Assembly (NCBI RefSeq): GCF_008831505.1
Contig: NZ_CP044507.1
Span: forward strand, 2,108,001-2,172,000
DNA length: 64,000 nucleotides
Direction of reading: 5' to 3'
DNA from: Chryseobacterium sp.
GTDB taxonomy: Bacteria; Bacteroidota; Bacteroidia; Flavobacteriales; Weeksellaceae
Both the position numbers and the translations under genes were made by a program. Positions 26,064 through 34,954 of the stretch are shown one piece after another. The stretch's first letter is position 1; every line of letters begins with the position of its first letter. The notes under the pieces were generated by a model that worked only from the letters and a program-made list of their open reading frames with translations, did no database searches and was not told where the DNA came from.

Positions 26064-26090
26064 ATTTCGTTTTTTAGGATCCGCAGCGCA

Positions 26091-26807
26091 TTAGGAATTA
26101 ACCAGAAATCTGCGTTTTGGAAGGTTATCAAACACGATCTTCAGGTTCCTTACAAATTTCTGAAGTTCGGATATAAAGGTTTCGTTTTCCGATGTTTCCC
26201 CGTAAACAAAGAACCGCGTCTCGCCCAGACCGAAACCAATCTTACTTAGGCTGAACATGATAAAGTAAAGAAAATCCACTTCAGAGTTCACATCGAGGTT
26301 ATTATAAAGAATCACCTTTCGGCTTTCCAGCGCAAAAAATTCACACTGATTGTTGTAAAGGTTGATATGAATTTCCTTGCCGCCCTTCGGGGTGAGCGTG
26401 TTCAGGAACTTCTCTCCGGAAAAATTAAACTGTGCCGGTATATGGGTCTGCTTGATCTGCGTGTACAAATCTTTGGGAAAAGTATAGTAGAACTGCACCT
26501 TAAACTTTTTGTTTACGCTCAGCATCAACTCCTCCGCCTCCTTCTCTACGGGTGAATTATATGAAATAAGGTCCAGCCCAAGATCATGGCGGTCAAATCC
26601 TTCCGGCATCAGCGAAAAGTGATTAAGTGCCGAAAGTACAGTGACAGAAGCGTACTTCCTCTCTAAAATTTCCGCCAGTTTTTCACTGATGGAAGCTTGC
26701 GGCATTTCCTCATTCACGAAGAAAGACGATTCAGAAAGGACGCTTTTGTTACGGAGAATCTGGTAGAAAAGCCCGTCGCGGGTGAAAAGTAAATTTAATT
26801 TTTCCAT
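26091..26807 (-). CDS. DUF3822 family protein
   Basis: The 238-residue protein matches DUF3822 (start MEKLNLLFTRDGLFYQIL, then VLSALNHFSLMPEGFD and EIHINLYNNQCEFFAL). This family appears to have an actin/hexokinase-like fold with no visible catalytic motif. It is restricted to Bacteroidota and is typically adjacent to rsmD, as here, which suggests a role linked to ribosome assembly or the neighbouring coenzyme genes. No signal peptide is present. Confidence 0.85.
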   Translation of the reverse strand: MEKLNLLFTRDGLFYQILRNKSVLSESSFFVNEEMPQASISEKLAEILERKYASVTVLSALNHFSLMPEGFDRHDLGLDLISYNSPVEKEAEELMLSVNKKFKVQFYYTFPKDLYTQIKQTHIPAQFNFSGEKFLNTLTPKGGKEIHINLYNNQCEFFALESRKVILYNNLDVNSEVDFLYFIMFSLSKIGFGLGETRFFVYGETSENETFISELQKFVRNLKIVFDNLPKRRFLVNS

Positions 26808-26911
26808 CTTGAAGTGGACAAATTTATTAAATAATTCCCGGCTTCGGAAGTGAGGCCTGTTTTATTACAGGATATTTGTTAACTTAGCATCTGATAAATA
26901 AACATTTAACG

Positions 26912-27223
26912 ATGAAAAAGGCTGCGTTCATATTACTGTTATTTCTTAGTTCACTTGTATTTGCTCAGAAAAAAATTCAGGACCGCATAGTGCCCGCATC
27001 ATGCGGAATGTGTCAGTTCAAACAGAAAACCGATAAAGGCTGTGTGCTTTCAGTAAAGATAGACGGCAAGGTATACACAGTTGCCGGTACGGGCATCAAT
27101 GACCATGGCGATGCTCACGCAGCCGATGGGTTCTGCAATAAAGTCAGGAAAGCCAAAGTTTCGGGAGAAATAACAGGAAGTGTGTTTGTGGCATCAAAAT
27201 TCAGTTTGATTCCCCTGGAGTAA
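26912..27223 (+). CDS. Secreted cysteine-rich protein (DUF6370-like)
   Basis: The 103-residue protein has a signal peptide (MKKAAFILLLFLSSLVFA, then QKK). The mature part has four cysteines in CGMCQFKQ, GCVLSVKIDGK and GFCNKVRKAKVSG, plus the conserved DHGDAHAADGFC block. I recognise this as the DUF6370 pattern; the function is unknown. The Cys and His residues suggest metal binding or disulfides. It is a single gene whose stop lies 1 base from the convergent Smr-domain gene. Confidence 0.75.
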   Translation: MKKAAFILLLFLSSLVFAQKKIQDRIVPASCGMCQFKQKTDKGCVLSVKIDGKVYTVAGTGINDHGDAHAADGFCNKVRKAKVSGEITGSVFVASKFSLIPLE

Positions 27224-27224
27224 T

Positions 27225-27719
27225 TCAGTCAAATTTTACCGTCACGGAGCCGGACTCATGATGGAGGATGGCATTATTGTAATATTCCAGTCCTGTCTGT
27301 GCGCTCAGCACATCATGCACCATTTGCTGTAGTACGCCGTCACCGATTCCGTGTATTACCTCAAGGTTTTTCAGATGGTTTTTGCGGCAGAAATCCAGTG
27401 TTTCAATCAGTTTTTCCCTTTGCATAAACAATCTTTCAAAGCTGCTGTAGCGTGATGTATCTTTCACAATGTTGTCAAAATGCAGATCCAGTATCAGGGG
27501 TTTCTTATTATGTTTTTTTGATGATTTCTTTGGCATTTCCTTTTTTACCACTATCTCCAAACCTTCATAGATAGAAGGATTCTGCAGCACTAGTTGATTT
27601 TTCTGATATTGGTGGGTAAATCCGTGCGTGTCCCGGAAAACCACAGTTTCGCCATGTACTGAAGTTATTGTGCCTGCCAAATCGTCGTCCAGCACGGAAA
27701 CATGGTCACCTATTTTCAT
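27225..27719 (-). CDS. Smr domain protein
   Basis: The 164-residue protein has an N-terminal KOW-like beta segment (KIGDHVSVLDDDLAGTIT) and a C-terminal Smr domain. The Smr domain shows LILDLHFDNI (LDLH motif) and VIHGIGDGVLQ (HGxGxG), the signature of the MutS2 C-terminal nuclease region. It lacks any MutS ATPase part, so it is a stand-alone Smr protein, perhaps an endonuclease or ribosome-collision factor. It overlaps the upstream phosphoesterase gene by 4 bases. Confidence 0.88.
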   Translation of the reverse strand: MKIGDHVSVLDDDLAGTITSVHGETVVFRDTHGFTHQYQKNQLVLQNPSIYEGLEIVVKKEMPKKSSKKHNKKPLILDLHFDNIVKDTSRYSSFERLFMQREKLIETLDFCRKNHLKNLEVIHGIGDGVLQQMVHDVLSAQTGLEYYNNAILHHESGSVTVKFD

Positions 27720-28210
27720 TTTGGTCCGAGTTCAATGATTTCCAGTTTATCTATAGTTCCGCTGCACACCTCAAATCGCATCATCGTACGCATTTTATGC
27801 CAGCCTTGCCTGCCGCATGCGCCCGGGTTAAGATGAAGAAGCTGATTTTCCCTGTCAAACATGGCTTTCAATATATGCGAATGCCCGGAAATAAAAAGTT
27901 TGGGAGTCTTAATACTGATTTCTTTTTTCGCCAGCGGCGAATACTTTCCGGGATAACCTCCAATGTGAATCATCATCACTTCCACACCTTCACAGTTGAA
28001 GCGGTTGACTTCGGGAACGCATTTGCGGATTGGCTCACCGTCTATATTACCATACACGCCCGTCAGCGGCTTCAGGCTTTCCAGTGCTGTTAGTACATCC
28101 AAACTGCCAAAGTCTCCGCAGTGCCATACCTCATCGGCTTCACCGGCATAATCCAGGATACGCTGATCTATATATGAATGGGTATCCGACAGCAGTAAAA
28201 TTTTCTTCAC
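27716..28210 (-). CDS. YfcE-type metallophosphoesterase
   Basis: The 164-residue calcineurin-fold enzyme has LLLSDTHSYID (Asp/His ligands), EVWHCGDFGSLDVL (GD motif), GVYGNIDGE (GNxD) and LFISGHSHI with the C-terminal LNPGACGRQGW. It is predicted to be a cytoplasmic phosphodiesterase of unknown substrate. It is the first gene of a pair with the Smr protein (4-base overlap). Confidence 0.9.
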   Translation of the reverse strand: MKKILLLSDTHSYIDQRILDYAGEADEVWHCGDFGSLDVLTALESLKPLTGVYGNIDGEPIRKCVPEVNRFNCEGVEVMMIHIGGYPGKYSPLAKKEISIKTPKLFISGHSHILKAMFDRENQLLHLNPGACGRQGWHKMRTMMRFEVCSGTIDKLEIIELGPK

Positions 28211-28299
28211 TTTGCAAAATTATTAAAATTCAAACTTGCACACTTCGGTTTCAACTACATTATGCGGCAACTAACAAATCGGGGGTGCGGAAAATTTCC

Positions 28300-28307
28300 T
28301 ACTTTTG
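28300..28307 (+). promoter_or_regulatory. Putative -7 element for the aminotransferase
   Basis: TACTTTTG, an exact TAnnTTTG match, lies 16 bases before the ATG at 28324. Confidence 0.45.
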
Positions 28308-28323
28308 TAAAAAATCTGAATCA

Positions 28324-29529
28324 ATGCCTAAGATATCCACCAGAGCTGCGGAAATGCCCGCTTCACCAGTTAGAAAACTCGTTCCTTACGCCCTGCTGGC
28401 CAAGCAGAAAGGAATAAAGGTATATCACCTCAATATTGGTCAGCCGGATATTGACACCCCCCAAAGTGCAATAGACGCACTGAAAAATATTGACCTTAAA
28501 GTACTGGAATATGCACTGTCCGAAGGCAATCTGGAATACCGCACCGCGCTTAAGGATTATTATCACTCTTTAGGATTTACAGACCTTACCACAGACAATT
28601 TTATCGTGACAAACGGTGGCTCCGAGGCGTTGAATTTTGCCCTTTCCACCCTTTGCGACGATGGCGATGAGGTAATTATTCCCGAACCGTATTACGCCAA
28701 TTATAACGGTTTCACAAGCACTTTCAACATAAAGGTGGTAGCCATCCCGTCCACCATTGATACTGGATTTGCGCTCCCTCCAATTGAGGAATTTGAAAAA
28801 AAGATCACTCCAAAGACACGTGCAATCATCATCTGCAACCCCGGCAACCCCACCGGTTACCTGTATACCCGCGAAGAGCTGCAGCAACTGGCAGATATTG
28901 CGCTGAAGCATGACATCGTTATTATTTCTGATGAAGTTTATCGCGAATATGTTTATGACGGCAAGCAGCAAATTTCAATGTTCGATTTTCCTGAATTAGC
29001 TGAAAACTGTATCATCATCGATTCCGAGTCCAAGCGTTATTCCATGTGTGGCGCCCGGATCGGCTGCATGATCACCCGTTCCAAAACCATCCACGATGCA
29101 GCCATGCTGTTTGCTCAGGCCAGGCTTTCGCCTGTTCTTTTGGGTCAGATCGCGGCTACCGCCGCACATAGAGATGATGCGGCCTATATCATGCAGGTCC
29201 GCAGTGAATATACCCACAGGAGAAACGTCCTTGTGGATTTATTGAACGGAATCCCGGGTGTAATCTGCCCGAAGCCCAAAGGGGCATTTTACTGTGTGGC
29301 CGAACTTCCTGTGGATGATTCAGAAAAATTCGCTCAGTGGTTGCTGGAACATTATTCCAGTAACAACGAAACCGTAATGGTTGCACCCGCAGGTGGTTTC
29401 TACAGTGATCCGGAACTGGGCAAAAAACAGGTTCGTATTGCCTACGTACTGAAAGAAGAAGATTTACGCCGCAGTGTAGAGCTCCTGAACGATGCACTTC
29501 AAAAATACCGGGAGGAATTCAGCCTTTAG
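28324..29529 (+). CDS. Class I PLP-dependent aminotransferase
   Basis: The 401-residue aspartate-aminotransferase-fold enzyme has NIGQPDIDTP, TNGGSEALNFAL, ICNPGNPTGYLYT, ISDEVYREYVYDG and the PLP lysine K237 in DSESKRYSMCGARIG. Such enzymes (aspartate, tyrosine or prephenate type) cannot be separated by eye. The ATG at 28324 follows a promoter; an in-frame extension to 28030 is antisense to the phosphoesterase and was dropped. murB follows after 26 bases and is likely cotranscribed. Confidence 0.9.
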   Translation: MPKISTRAAEMPASPVRKLVPYALLAKQKGIKVYHLNIGQPDIDTPQSAIDALKNIDLKVLEYALSEGNLEYRTALKDYYHSLGFTDLTTDNFIVTNGGSEALNFALSTLCDDGDEVIIPEPYYANYNGFTSTFNIKVVAIPSTIDTGFALPPIEEFEKKITPKTRAIIICNPGNPTGYLYTREELQQLADIALKHDIVIISDEVYREYVYDGKQQISMFDFPELAENCIIIDSESKRYSMCGARIGCMITRSKTIHDAAMLFAQARLSPVLLGQIAATAAHRDDAAYIMQVRSEYTHRRNVLVDLLNGIPGVICPKPKGAFYCVAELPVDDSEKFAQWLLEHYSSNNETVMVAPAGGFYSDPELGKKQVRIAYVLKEEDLRRSVELLNDALQKYREEFSL

Positions 29530-29555
29530 GTACCGCCATTTACTTCCCCAACAGT

Positions 29556-30575
29556 ATGATCTTATTTGAAAATCATTCCCTAAAAGAACACAACACTTTT
29601 GGGGTCGATGTTTCCGCACGATACTTCGCAGTGGTTGCTACCCTGCAGGATTTAATAGCTGCATTGGATTTTGCGAAAAGCAACAATCTGCCAACACTGA
29701 TGCTCGGTGCCGGTTCCAATGTGCTTTTCACAAAAGATTTTGAAGGTATTGCCATACAGATTAACTTTAAGGGTATAGAAGAAATTATTCTAAGTGAAGA
29801 TAAGGTCCTGGTTAAAGCCCGGGCTGGAGAAAACTGGCATTTTTTTGTGGAATACTGCCTTCAGAAAGATTATGGTGGTTTGGAAAACCTGTCGCTTATT
29901 CCCGGCAACGTAGGAACTTCTCCTATGCAGAACATCGGTGCTTACGGCACGGAAATCAAAGATACTTTTGTAAGTTGCCTTGTTTTAGACCTTGAGACCC
30001 TGGCAACTGAGGAATTCAACCATGAAAAATGCAGGTTTGGATACCGCGATTCTATATTCAAGCAGGAAGGCAAAGGAAAATACGTTATCCTGGAAGTCAC
30101 TTTTAAACTAAGCAGAAGAAACCATGTCATCAAGGCAGGATACGGCGCCATTCAGTCGGAACTTGAAAAAATGGGGACACTCAATCCTACTGTTCAGGAC
30201 ATCGCTGCTGCTGTCATCAGTATCCGCAAAAGTAAATTGCCCGATCCTGCAGTACTTGGAAATGCCGGCAGTTTTTTTAAAAATCCGGTTATAACCGCAG
30301 AACACTTTGCTAAGGTACAGCAACGCTACCCGGATTTACCGTCTTATCCTGCTGGCGACCTGATAAAAGTGCCGGCCGGCTGGTTGATAGAGCAGTGTGG
30401 CTGGAAAGGAAAACAAATTGGCAATGTGGCCTGTCATGATTTGCAGGCCTTGGTGATTGTCAATAAAACCGGCAAGGCATCTGGACAGGAAATTTTCGAT
30501 TTTTCTGCTATGATCATTGATTCGGTGAAAGAGAAATTTGGTATTGAGCTCGAAAGAGAAGTAAATATAATCTAA
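29556..30575 (+). CDS. murB: UDP-N-acetylenolpyruvoylglucosamine reductase, type I
   Basis: MurB reduces UDP-GlcNAc-enolpyruvate to UDP-MurNAc with NADPH and FAD. The 339-residue protein has LKEHNTFGVD, the FAD loop LGAGSNVLFT, IPGNVGTSPMQNIGAYG, GYRDSIFK, the catalytic Ser in GNAGSFFKNP, and GWLIEQCGWKGK. The length fits the E. coli-like type I enzyme. The gene lies downstream of the aminotransferase in the same direction. Confidence 0.95.
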   Translation: MILFENHSLKEHNTFGVDVSARYFAVVATLQDLIAALDFAKSNNLPTLMLGAGSNVLFTKDFEGIAIQINFKGIEEIILSEDKVLVKARAGENWHFFVEYCLQKDYGGLENLSLIPGNVGTSPMQNIGAYGTEIKDTFVSCLVLDLETLATEEFNHEKCRFGYRDSIFKQEGKGKYVILEVTFKLSRRNHVIKAGYGAIQSELEKMGTLNPTVQDIAAAVISIRKSKLPDPAVLGNAGSFFKNPVITAEHFAKVQQRYPDLPSYPAGDLIKVPAGWLIEQCGWKGKQIGNVACHDLQALVIVNKTGKASGQEIFDFSAMIIDSVKEKFGIELEREVNII

Positions 30576-30621
30576 TTATTCCGCTGCCAACTAACTGAAA
30601 TTTCCTAAGCATAATGCTAAT

Positions 30622-30710
30622 GCGGATGGAGACATCATCACATCCGCGCATCACACATCATCACATCAGCAAATCATCACACCTCCCTCTACCTCATCAC
30701 CCCATCTTCT
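30622..30710. repeat. Degenerate CATCATCACA-type short repeat
   Basis: Between murB and the rRNA methyltransferase, blocks such as ACATCATCACATC, CACACATCATCACATC and AATCATCACAC recur with small variations. A 7-bp inverted pair (GCGGATG/CATCCGC at 30622-30628 and 30641-30647) is included. I see no ORF in the 200-base gap. Confidence 0.5.
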
Positions 30711-30731
30711 GTACATTCTTCAAATTATCAC

Positions 30732-30739
30732 TATTTTTG
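30732..30739 (+). promoter_or_regulatory. Putative -7 element for the RsmB/NOP methyltransferase
   Basis: TATTTTTG lies 36 bases before the ATG and is an exact TAnnTTTG match. Confidence 0.45.
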
Positions 30740-30775
30740 CAAAGCCTTATCAACTTCTAAGGCAAATACCACTTT

Positions 30776-31981
30776 ATGGAACTCATACACCGCAACTTAC
30801 TGATTGGTATCCACGATGCATTACAGGAAACCTTCTTTCAGGAAAGAAAATATGCCGACAAGGTAATTGAAAGACTTCTTAAAGCTCATAAAAAATGGGG
30901 CAGTGAAGACCGCAAAGTCGTTTCGCAGATTTTCTATGACATTATCCGCTGGAAAAAACGCCTGGAATACTATATGGGAGAGGGCGTAAAGCCGAACAAT
31001 GTTTACAAACTGATACTTGCGTACTGTCTTTGGAGCAAGACCCATTATAAAAAATTTGAGGAATTTGACGGTATCAAGACAGCCGATATCCTTACCAAGC
31101 TGAAGAAAAACACCGTTCCGAACAAGGCAATTGAACATTCCATCCCGGAATGGCTGGCCGGTACGCTGGAGAAGGAGCTGGGCAGCGGTTGGGAGCGTGA
31201 AATGAACGCACTGAATGAACAGGCACCCACCATTTTACGGGCTAACACATTGAAAACGACCGCTAAAGAGCTTGTTTCCGACCTCAAGGATGAAGATGTG
31301 GAAAGTTTCCAGATACGCAACTACCCGGACGCCGTTCAGCTGGAGGAAAAGAAAAATGTTTTCCTTACCTCCGCCTTCAAAGACGGACTTTTTGAAGTTC
31401 AGGATGCCTCCTCGCAGAAAATTGGTGAACTGCTCGATGTTCAGGAAGGTATGCGCGTTGTTGATGCATGCGCCGGCGCGGGTGGTAAAACACTGCATCT
31501 GGCCGCTTTGATGAAAAATAAAGGTCAGATTATCGCTCTGGATATTTATGAATGGAAACTGGCCGAATTAAAACGCCGCGCAAAGCGGGCCGGTGCTCAC
31601 AATATTGAGACAAGGTTTATTGAAGATAATAAAGTAATCAAGCGCCTGCACGAAAAAGCAGACCGACTTCTTATAGATGCACCCTGTTCCGGGCTGGGCG
31701 TACTGAAAAGGAACCCGGACTCCAAATGGAAAATTGACCAGGATTTTATAGACCGCATTAAGCAGGAACAGCAGCAAATCCTTCAGGACTACTCAAAAAT
31801 GCTGAAGAAAGGCGGAAAGATGCTGTATGCCACCTGTTCCATTTTACCAAGTGAGAACAACGAGCAGGTAGAAATTTTCCTGAAGAACAATCCGGAATTC
31901 AAACTTATAAAAGAAGAGAAAGTGATGCCCAGCGATGGTTTCGACGGATTTTACATGGCGCTTATGGCACGTAACCTCTGA
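30776..31981 (+). CDS. RsmB/NOP family rRNA (cytosine-C5) methyltransferase
   Basis: The 401-residue protein has an N-terminal NusB-like helical region (about 1-140) and a C-terminal SAM methyltransferase. The latter has VVDACAGAGGKTLHLA, the catalytic Cys in LIDAPCSGLGVLKRNP, and the second Cys in YATCSILPSENNEQV. It is probably the RsmB-type enzyme that methylates C967 of 16S rRNA, but other NOP-family targets are possible. It is a single-gene unit with promoter and terminator. Confidence 0.9.
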   Translation: MELIHRNLLIGIHDALQETFFQERKYADKVIERLLKAHKKWGSEDRKVVSQIFYDIIRWKKRLEYYMGEGVKPNNVYKLILAYCLWSKTHYKKFEEFDGIKTADILTKLKKNTVPNKAIEHSIPEWLAGTLEKELGSGWEREMNALNEQAPTILRANTLKTTAKELVSDLKDEDVESFQIRNYPDAVQLEEKKNVFLTSAFKDGLFEVQDASSQKIGELLDVQEGMRVVDACAGAGGKTLHLAALMKNKGQIIALDIYEWKLAELKRRAKRAGAHNIETRFIEDNKVIKRLHEKADRLLIDAPCSGLGVLKRNPDSKWKIDQDFIDRIKQEQQQILQDYSKMLKKGGKMLYATCSILPSENNEQVEIFLKNNPEFKLIKEEKVMPSDGFDGFYMALMARNL

Positions 31982-32003
31982 AAACCAGACTAATTAAATT
32001 ATT

Positions 32004-32028
32004 AAACAGCTTTCGGGCTGTTTTTTTT
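32004..32028 (+). terminator. Intrinsic terminator
   Basis: AAACAGC pairs with GCTGTTT around a TTTCGG loop, followed by a run of T residues. Confidence 0.85.
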
Positions 32029-32132
32029 GTGAAAAATTTTTCGCGGGGACATTATGAAAACCTTATCAAATTAATTTTTTACACATAATTTCGTTTAAAC
32101 AGTCCCTTTATTTCATAAATAATGATTTTTAT

Positions 32133-32162
32133 TTTGTAATATTAAGTATATTGATAAGTTTG
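32133..32162 (+). promoter_or_regulatory. Promoter for asnB
   Basis: TTTG (32133-32136) is followed, 18 bases later, by TAAGTTTG (32155-32162). Both halves match the Bacteroidota consensus, 36 bases before the asnB ATG. The surrounding 160 bases are very AT-rich. Confidence 0.6.
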
Positions 32163-32198
32163 TATTAAATATAACTACTAACCAAATAACTTTTTATT

Positions 32199-33866
32199 AT
32201 GTGTGGAATCGTTTGCTTGCTTGATGCAAAACAGAAAACAGAAACATTAAGGCCCCAAATCCTTCAGATGTCCCGAAAAGTTCGCCACCGCGGTCCCGAC
32301 TGGAGCGGCATTTTCCAGGATGAGCGGGTGATCTTCTCCCACGAAAGGCTGGCCATCGTAGATCCCACCTCCGGAAAACAACCCCTTTTTACCAAAGACG
32401 GAAAAGTAGTGCTGGCAGTAAACGGGGAAATATATAATCACCGCGAGCTGCGTGCTGAGTTTCCGGACTATGAATTCCTTACGCAATCGGACTGCGAAGT
32501 AATTCTGGCTCTCTACCGCAGGCATGGGAAGGATTTTCTGGAAAAACTGAACGGCATATTTGCCTTCGCCCTTTATGATTCCGAAACAGGAGTTTATCTG
32601 GTTGGTCGTGACCATATGGGTATTTGCCCGCTTTATCAGGGTTGGGACCGTAACGGAAATTATTATGTAGCCTCTGAACTGAAAGCCCTGGAAGGAGTCT
32701 GCAAATCGATTAAGGTATTTCTGCCGGGCCACTATCTGTTCAGTGCCGAAGGTTTTGAAATGCAAAAATGGTACAGCCGTGGCTGGGAGGACTACGACAG
32801 TGTTAAAGAGAATCAAACTGACATCAGTAAAATCCGGCAAGGCTTGGAAGCCGCGGTGCACCGCCAGCTCATGAGTGATGTTCCCTATGGGGTTTTGTTA
32901 AGCGGTGGTCTGGACTCGTCTATTATTGCTGCCGTAACAGCCAAGTACGCCCGCAACCGTATTGAAAGCGGTGATCAGGAGGAAGCCTGGTATCCGCGCC
33001 TGCACAGTTTTGCTGTAGGTCTGCAAGGCTCGCCCGACCTTGTTGCAGCACAAAAAGCCGCAGATCATATTGGTTCCATACATCATGAAGTCCATTTTAC
33101 TGTACAGGAAGGTCTGGATGCAATCCGCGATGTTATCTATCATCTGGAAACCTATGACGTTACAACTGTAAGAGCATCTACGCCTATGTACCTTCTGGCC
33201 AGGGTAATTAAATCCATGGGAATTAAAATGGTACTTTCCGGTGAAGGCAGCGACGAACTTTTTGGTGGATATCTTTACTTCCATAAAGCACCCAATGCAA
33301 AGGAATTCCATGACGAAACCGTAAGAAAATTAAGTAAACTGCACCTTTACGACTGTCTTCGGGCCAACAAAGCGCTTATGAGCTGGGGCATTGAAGGTAG
33401 GGTTCCGTTTCTGGACAAAGAGTTTATGGATGTGGCGATGACTGTAAATCCAGCCGACAAGATGATCAGTCTGGCAAATGGCCGGATGGAAAAATACATA
33501 CTCAGGAAAGCATTTGAAGATTTGTTGCCGGACAGCATTGCGTGGCGGCAGAAAGAGCAGTTCTCAGACGGCGTAGGATATTCCTGGATCGATTCGCTTA
33601 AAGAGGCAGCCGAAAAAGAAGTTTCTGATGAGATGATGGTCAATGCAAAATTCAGATTTCCGCTTAATACTCCGCAAAATAAGGAAGAGTACCGCTACAG
33701 AACGATTTTTGAGGAACACTTCCCGAGTGAAAATGCTGCCGCTACAGTTCCGTCTGTACCTTCTGTTGCCTGTTCAACGCACATTGCTTTGGAGTGGGAT
33801 GAAGCCTTTAAAAACTTAAGTGACCCAAGTGGCCGCGCTGTAAATGTGCATGAGGAGTCATATTAA
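32199..33866 (+). CDS. asnB: Asparagine synthase B (glutamine-hydrolysing)
   Basis: The 555-residue enzyme makes asparagine from aspartate, glutamine and ATP. Its first residues MCGIVCLLD give the N-terminal Cys2 nucleophile after Met removal. The class II glutaminase domain (1-about 190) has VRHRGPDWSG and AVNGEIYNHRELR. The synthetase domain carries the PP-loop LSGGLDSSIIAA and VLSGEGSDELFGGY. RVPFLDKEFMDVAM is the typical C-terminal block. The length fits the E. coli AsnB type. It has its own promoter. Confidence 0.95.
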   Translation: MCGIVCLLDAKQKTETLRPQILQMSRKVRHRGPDWSGIFQDERVIFSHERLAIVDPTSGKQPLFTKDGKVVLAVNGEIYNHRELRAEFPDYEFLTQSDCEVILALYRRHGKDFLEKLNGIFAFALYDSETGVYLVGRDHMGICPLYQGWDRNGNYYVASELKALEGVCKSIKVFLPGHYLFSAEGFEMQKWYSRGWEDYDSVKENQTDISKIRQGLEAAVHRQLMSDVPYGVLLSGGLDSSIIAAVTAKYARNRIESGDQEEAWYPRLHSFAVGLQGSPDLVAAQKAADHIGSIHHEVHFTVQEGLDAIRDVIYHLETYDVTTVRASTPMYLLARVIKSMGIKMVLSGEGSDELFGGYLYFHKAPNAKEFHDETVRKLSKLHLYDCLRANKALMSWGIEGRVPFLDKEFMDVAMTVNPADKMISLANGRMEKYILRKAFEDLLPDSIAWRQKEQFSDGVGYSWIDSLKEAAEKEVSDEMMVNAKFRFPLNTPQNKEEYRYRTIFEEHFPSENAAATVPSVPSVACSTHIALEWDEAFKNLSDPSGRAVNVHEESY

Positions 33867-34006
33867 CAAATCCATTTTAGTGGCTTAAAAAAATAAGAAC
33901 ATTAAAACACTGATAATGTGGACGTTTCGTTCAGCAAATCTGAATAATGGCAAAATATTAAATTTGAATTTTAACAAATGCGCCCAAAGATTATCCAATA
34001 ATTAAC

Positions 34007-34014
34007 TATATTTG
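34007..34014 (+). promoter_or_regulatory. Putative -7 element for the secreted protein gene
   Basis: TATATTTG, an exact TAnnTTTG match, lies 24 bases before the ATG. Confidence 0.45.
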
Positions 34015-34038
34015 GAAAATACTTAACAATTCAAAAAA

Positions 34039-34854
34039 ATGAGAAGAAACTTAATTCTACTTTTTACTGCATTGCTGGCTTTTAACTTAAACTTTGCACA
34101 AAATAAGTTTGAGTCCGTAATGAATTCAAAAAAACTGGGCGTTTCATACAAAAATGTAAAATCCAAGGATAAAGAAGATTTCTACCAGCAATATTTCTGG
34201 CTTACAAAGGTTGAGGAATTGCAGGCTTACCCCCATCTAAAGGAAATTAAGCCTCGGGTACTTTATTCTTTTGTAAAGGAAATTATGCCTCAAATCCCTA
34301 CAAAAACCCTTACTAAAGAAAACAGGAAGTACAGGGAAGATGCCGAACTTTCACTGGACCAGTATTTCAAGAACAAAGACTGGACTAATCCGGTGATGGC
34401 GCTTAACCTGCGTACTTACGTAGATCCTCAAAATGAGAAATATTTCTCAGTCGTTAAGCCTGAAAGTGTGGTTACCATGCTTCCTAAGAAGCTATATTCG
34501 TTCACATCTGCCAATCAGAAAACACAGGAGCAGAAAATTTACTATATGTGGATCGATGAAGATGATTATAAGATTGTGGACATTGTACCTGACCCTAAGA
34601 AAAATGAAGTGTTTTACACTGAACTGAAGAGCATCCTGCCTAATTATTCATTCCCAAACTTTGTTCCCGAAAGTGCTAAAATGGGCGACAAGAAAGTGAA
34701 GAGCGATGCCGACTATTATTACATCACTGCCTTTCAGGTAGGAAATGACAACATTGTTTACAAAACTCTTGATTTTGAGGATTATATTTTTGTGAGATAT
34801 AAGAAAGATGGCGGTCCGTGGACTGACGTGGAACACAGAGACAAGAAATATTAA
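34039..34854 (+). CDS. Secreted protein of unknown function
   Basis: The 271-residue protein has a clear signal peptide (MRRNLILLFTALLAFNLNFA, then QNKFE). The mature part is charged, Lys- and Tyr-rich, with no cysteines and no recognised motif. Visible features are a helical middle (EDAELSLDQYFKNKDW) and repeated aromatic beta-like stretches near the end (DADYYYITAFQVG, DFEDYIFVRYKKDGG). I do not recognise the family. It is not obviously a T9SS cargo, since no typical C-terminal sorting domain is seen. It has its own promoter and terminator. Confidence 0.75.
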   Translation: MRRNLILLFTALLAFNLNFAQNKFESVMNSKKLGVSYKNVKSKDKEDFYQQYFWLTKVEELQAYPHLKEIKPRVLYSFVKEIMPQIPTKTLTKENRKYREDAELSLDQYFKNKDWTNPVMALNLRTYVDPQNEKYFSVVKPESVVTMLPKKLYSFTSANQKTQEQKIYYMWIDEDDYKIVDIVPDPKKNEVFYTELKSILPNYSFPNFVPESAKMGDKKVKSDADYYYITAFQVGNDNIVYKTLDFEDYIFVRYKKDGGPWTDVEHRDKKY

Positions 34855-34859
34855 AATGA

Positions 34860-34888
34860 AACCTGCCTGATCCGGCAGGTTTTTTTTT
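34860..34888 (+). terminator. Intrinsic terminator
   Basis: AACCTGCC pairs with GGCAGGTT around a TGATCC loop, followed by eight or more T residues. Confidence 0.88.
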
Positions 34889-34954
34889 GTATCGCTTTAA
34901 AGGATTTTAAACTACCGGCCATTTTTTAGGTTCATTTTTTGATAACACCTGTTG

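Noticed and set aside
28030-28323. N-terminal extension of the aminotransferase
   Set aside because: This part is antisense to the phosphoesterase gene and contains no aminotransferase motif; a good -7 element precedes 28324.
32030-32198. Riboswitch or T-box upstream of asnB
   Set aside because: The leader after the promoter is only 36 bases, AT-rich and without a stable structure.
34039-34854. Gliding-motility protein GldN
   Set aside because: Size and signal peptide are compatible, but none of the GldN blocks I remember are present.
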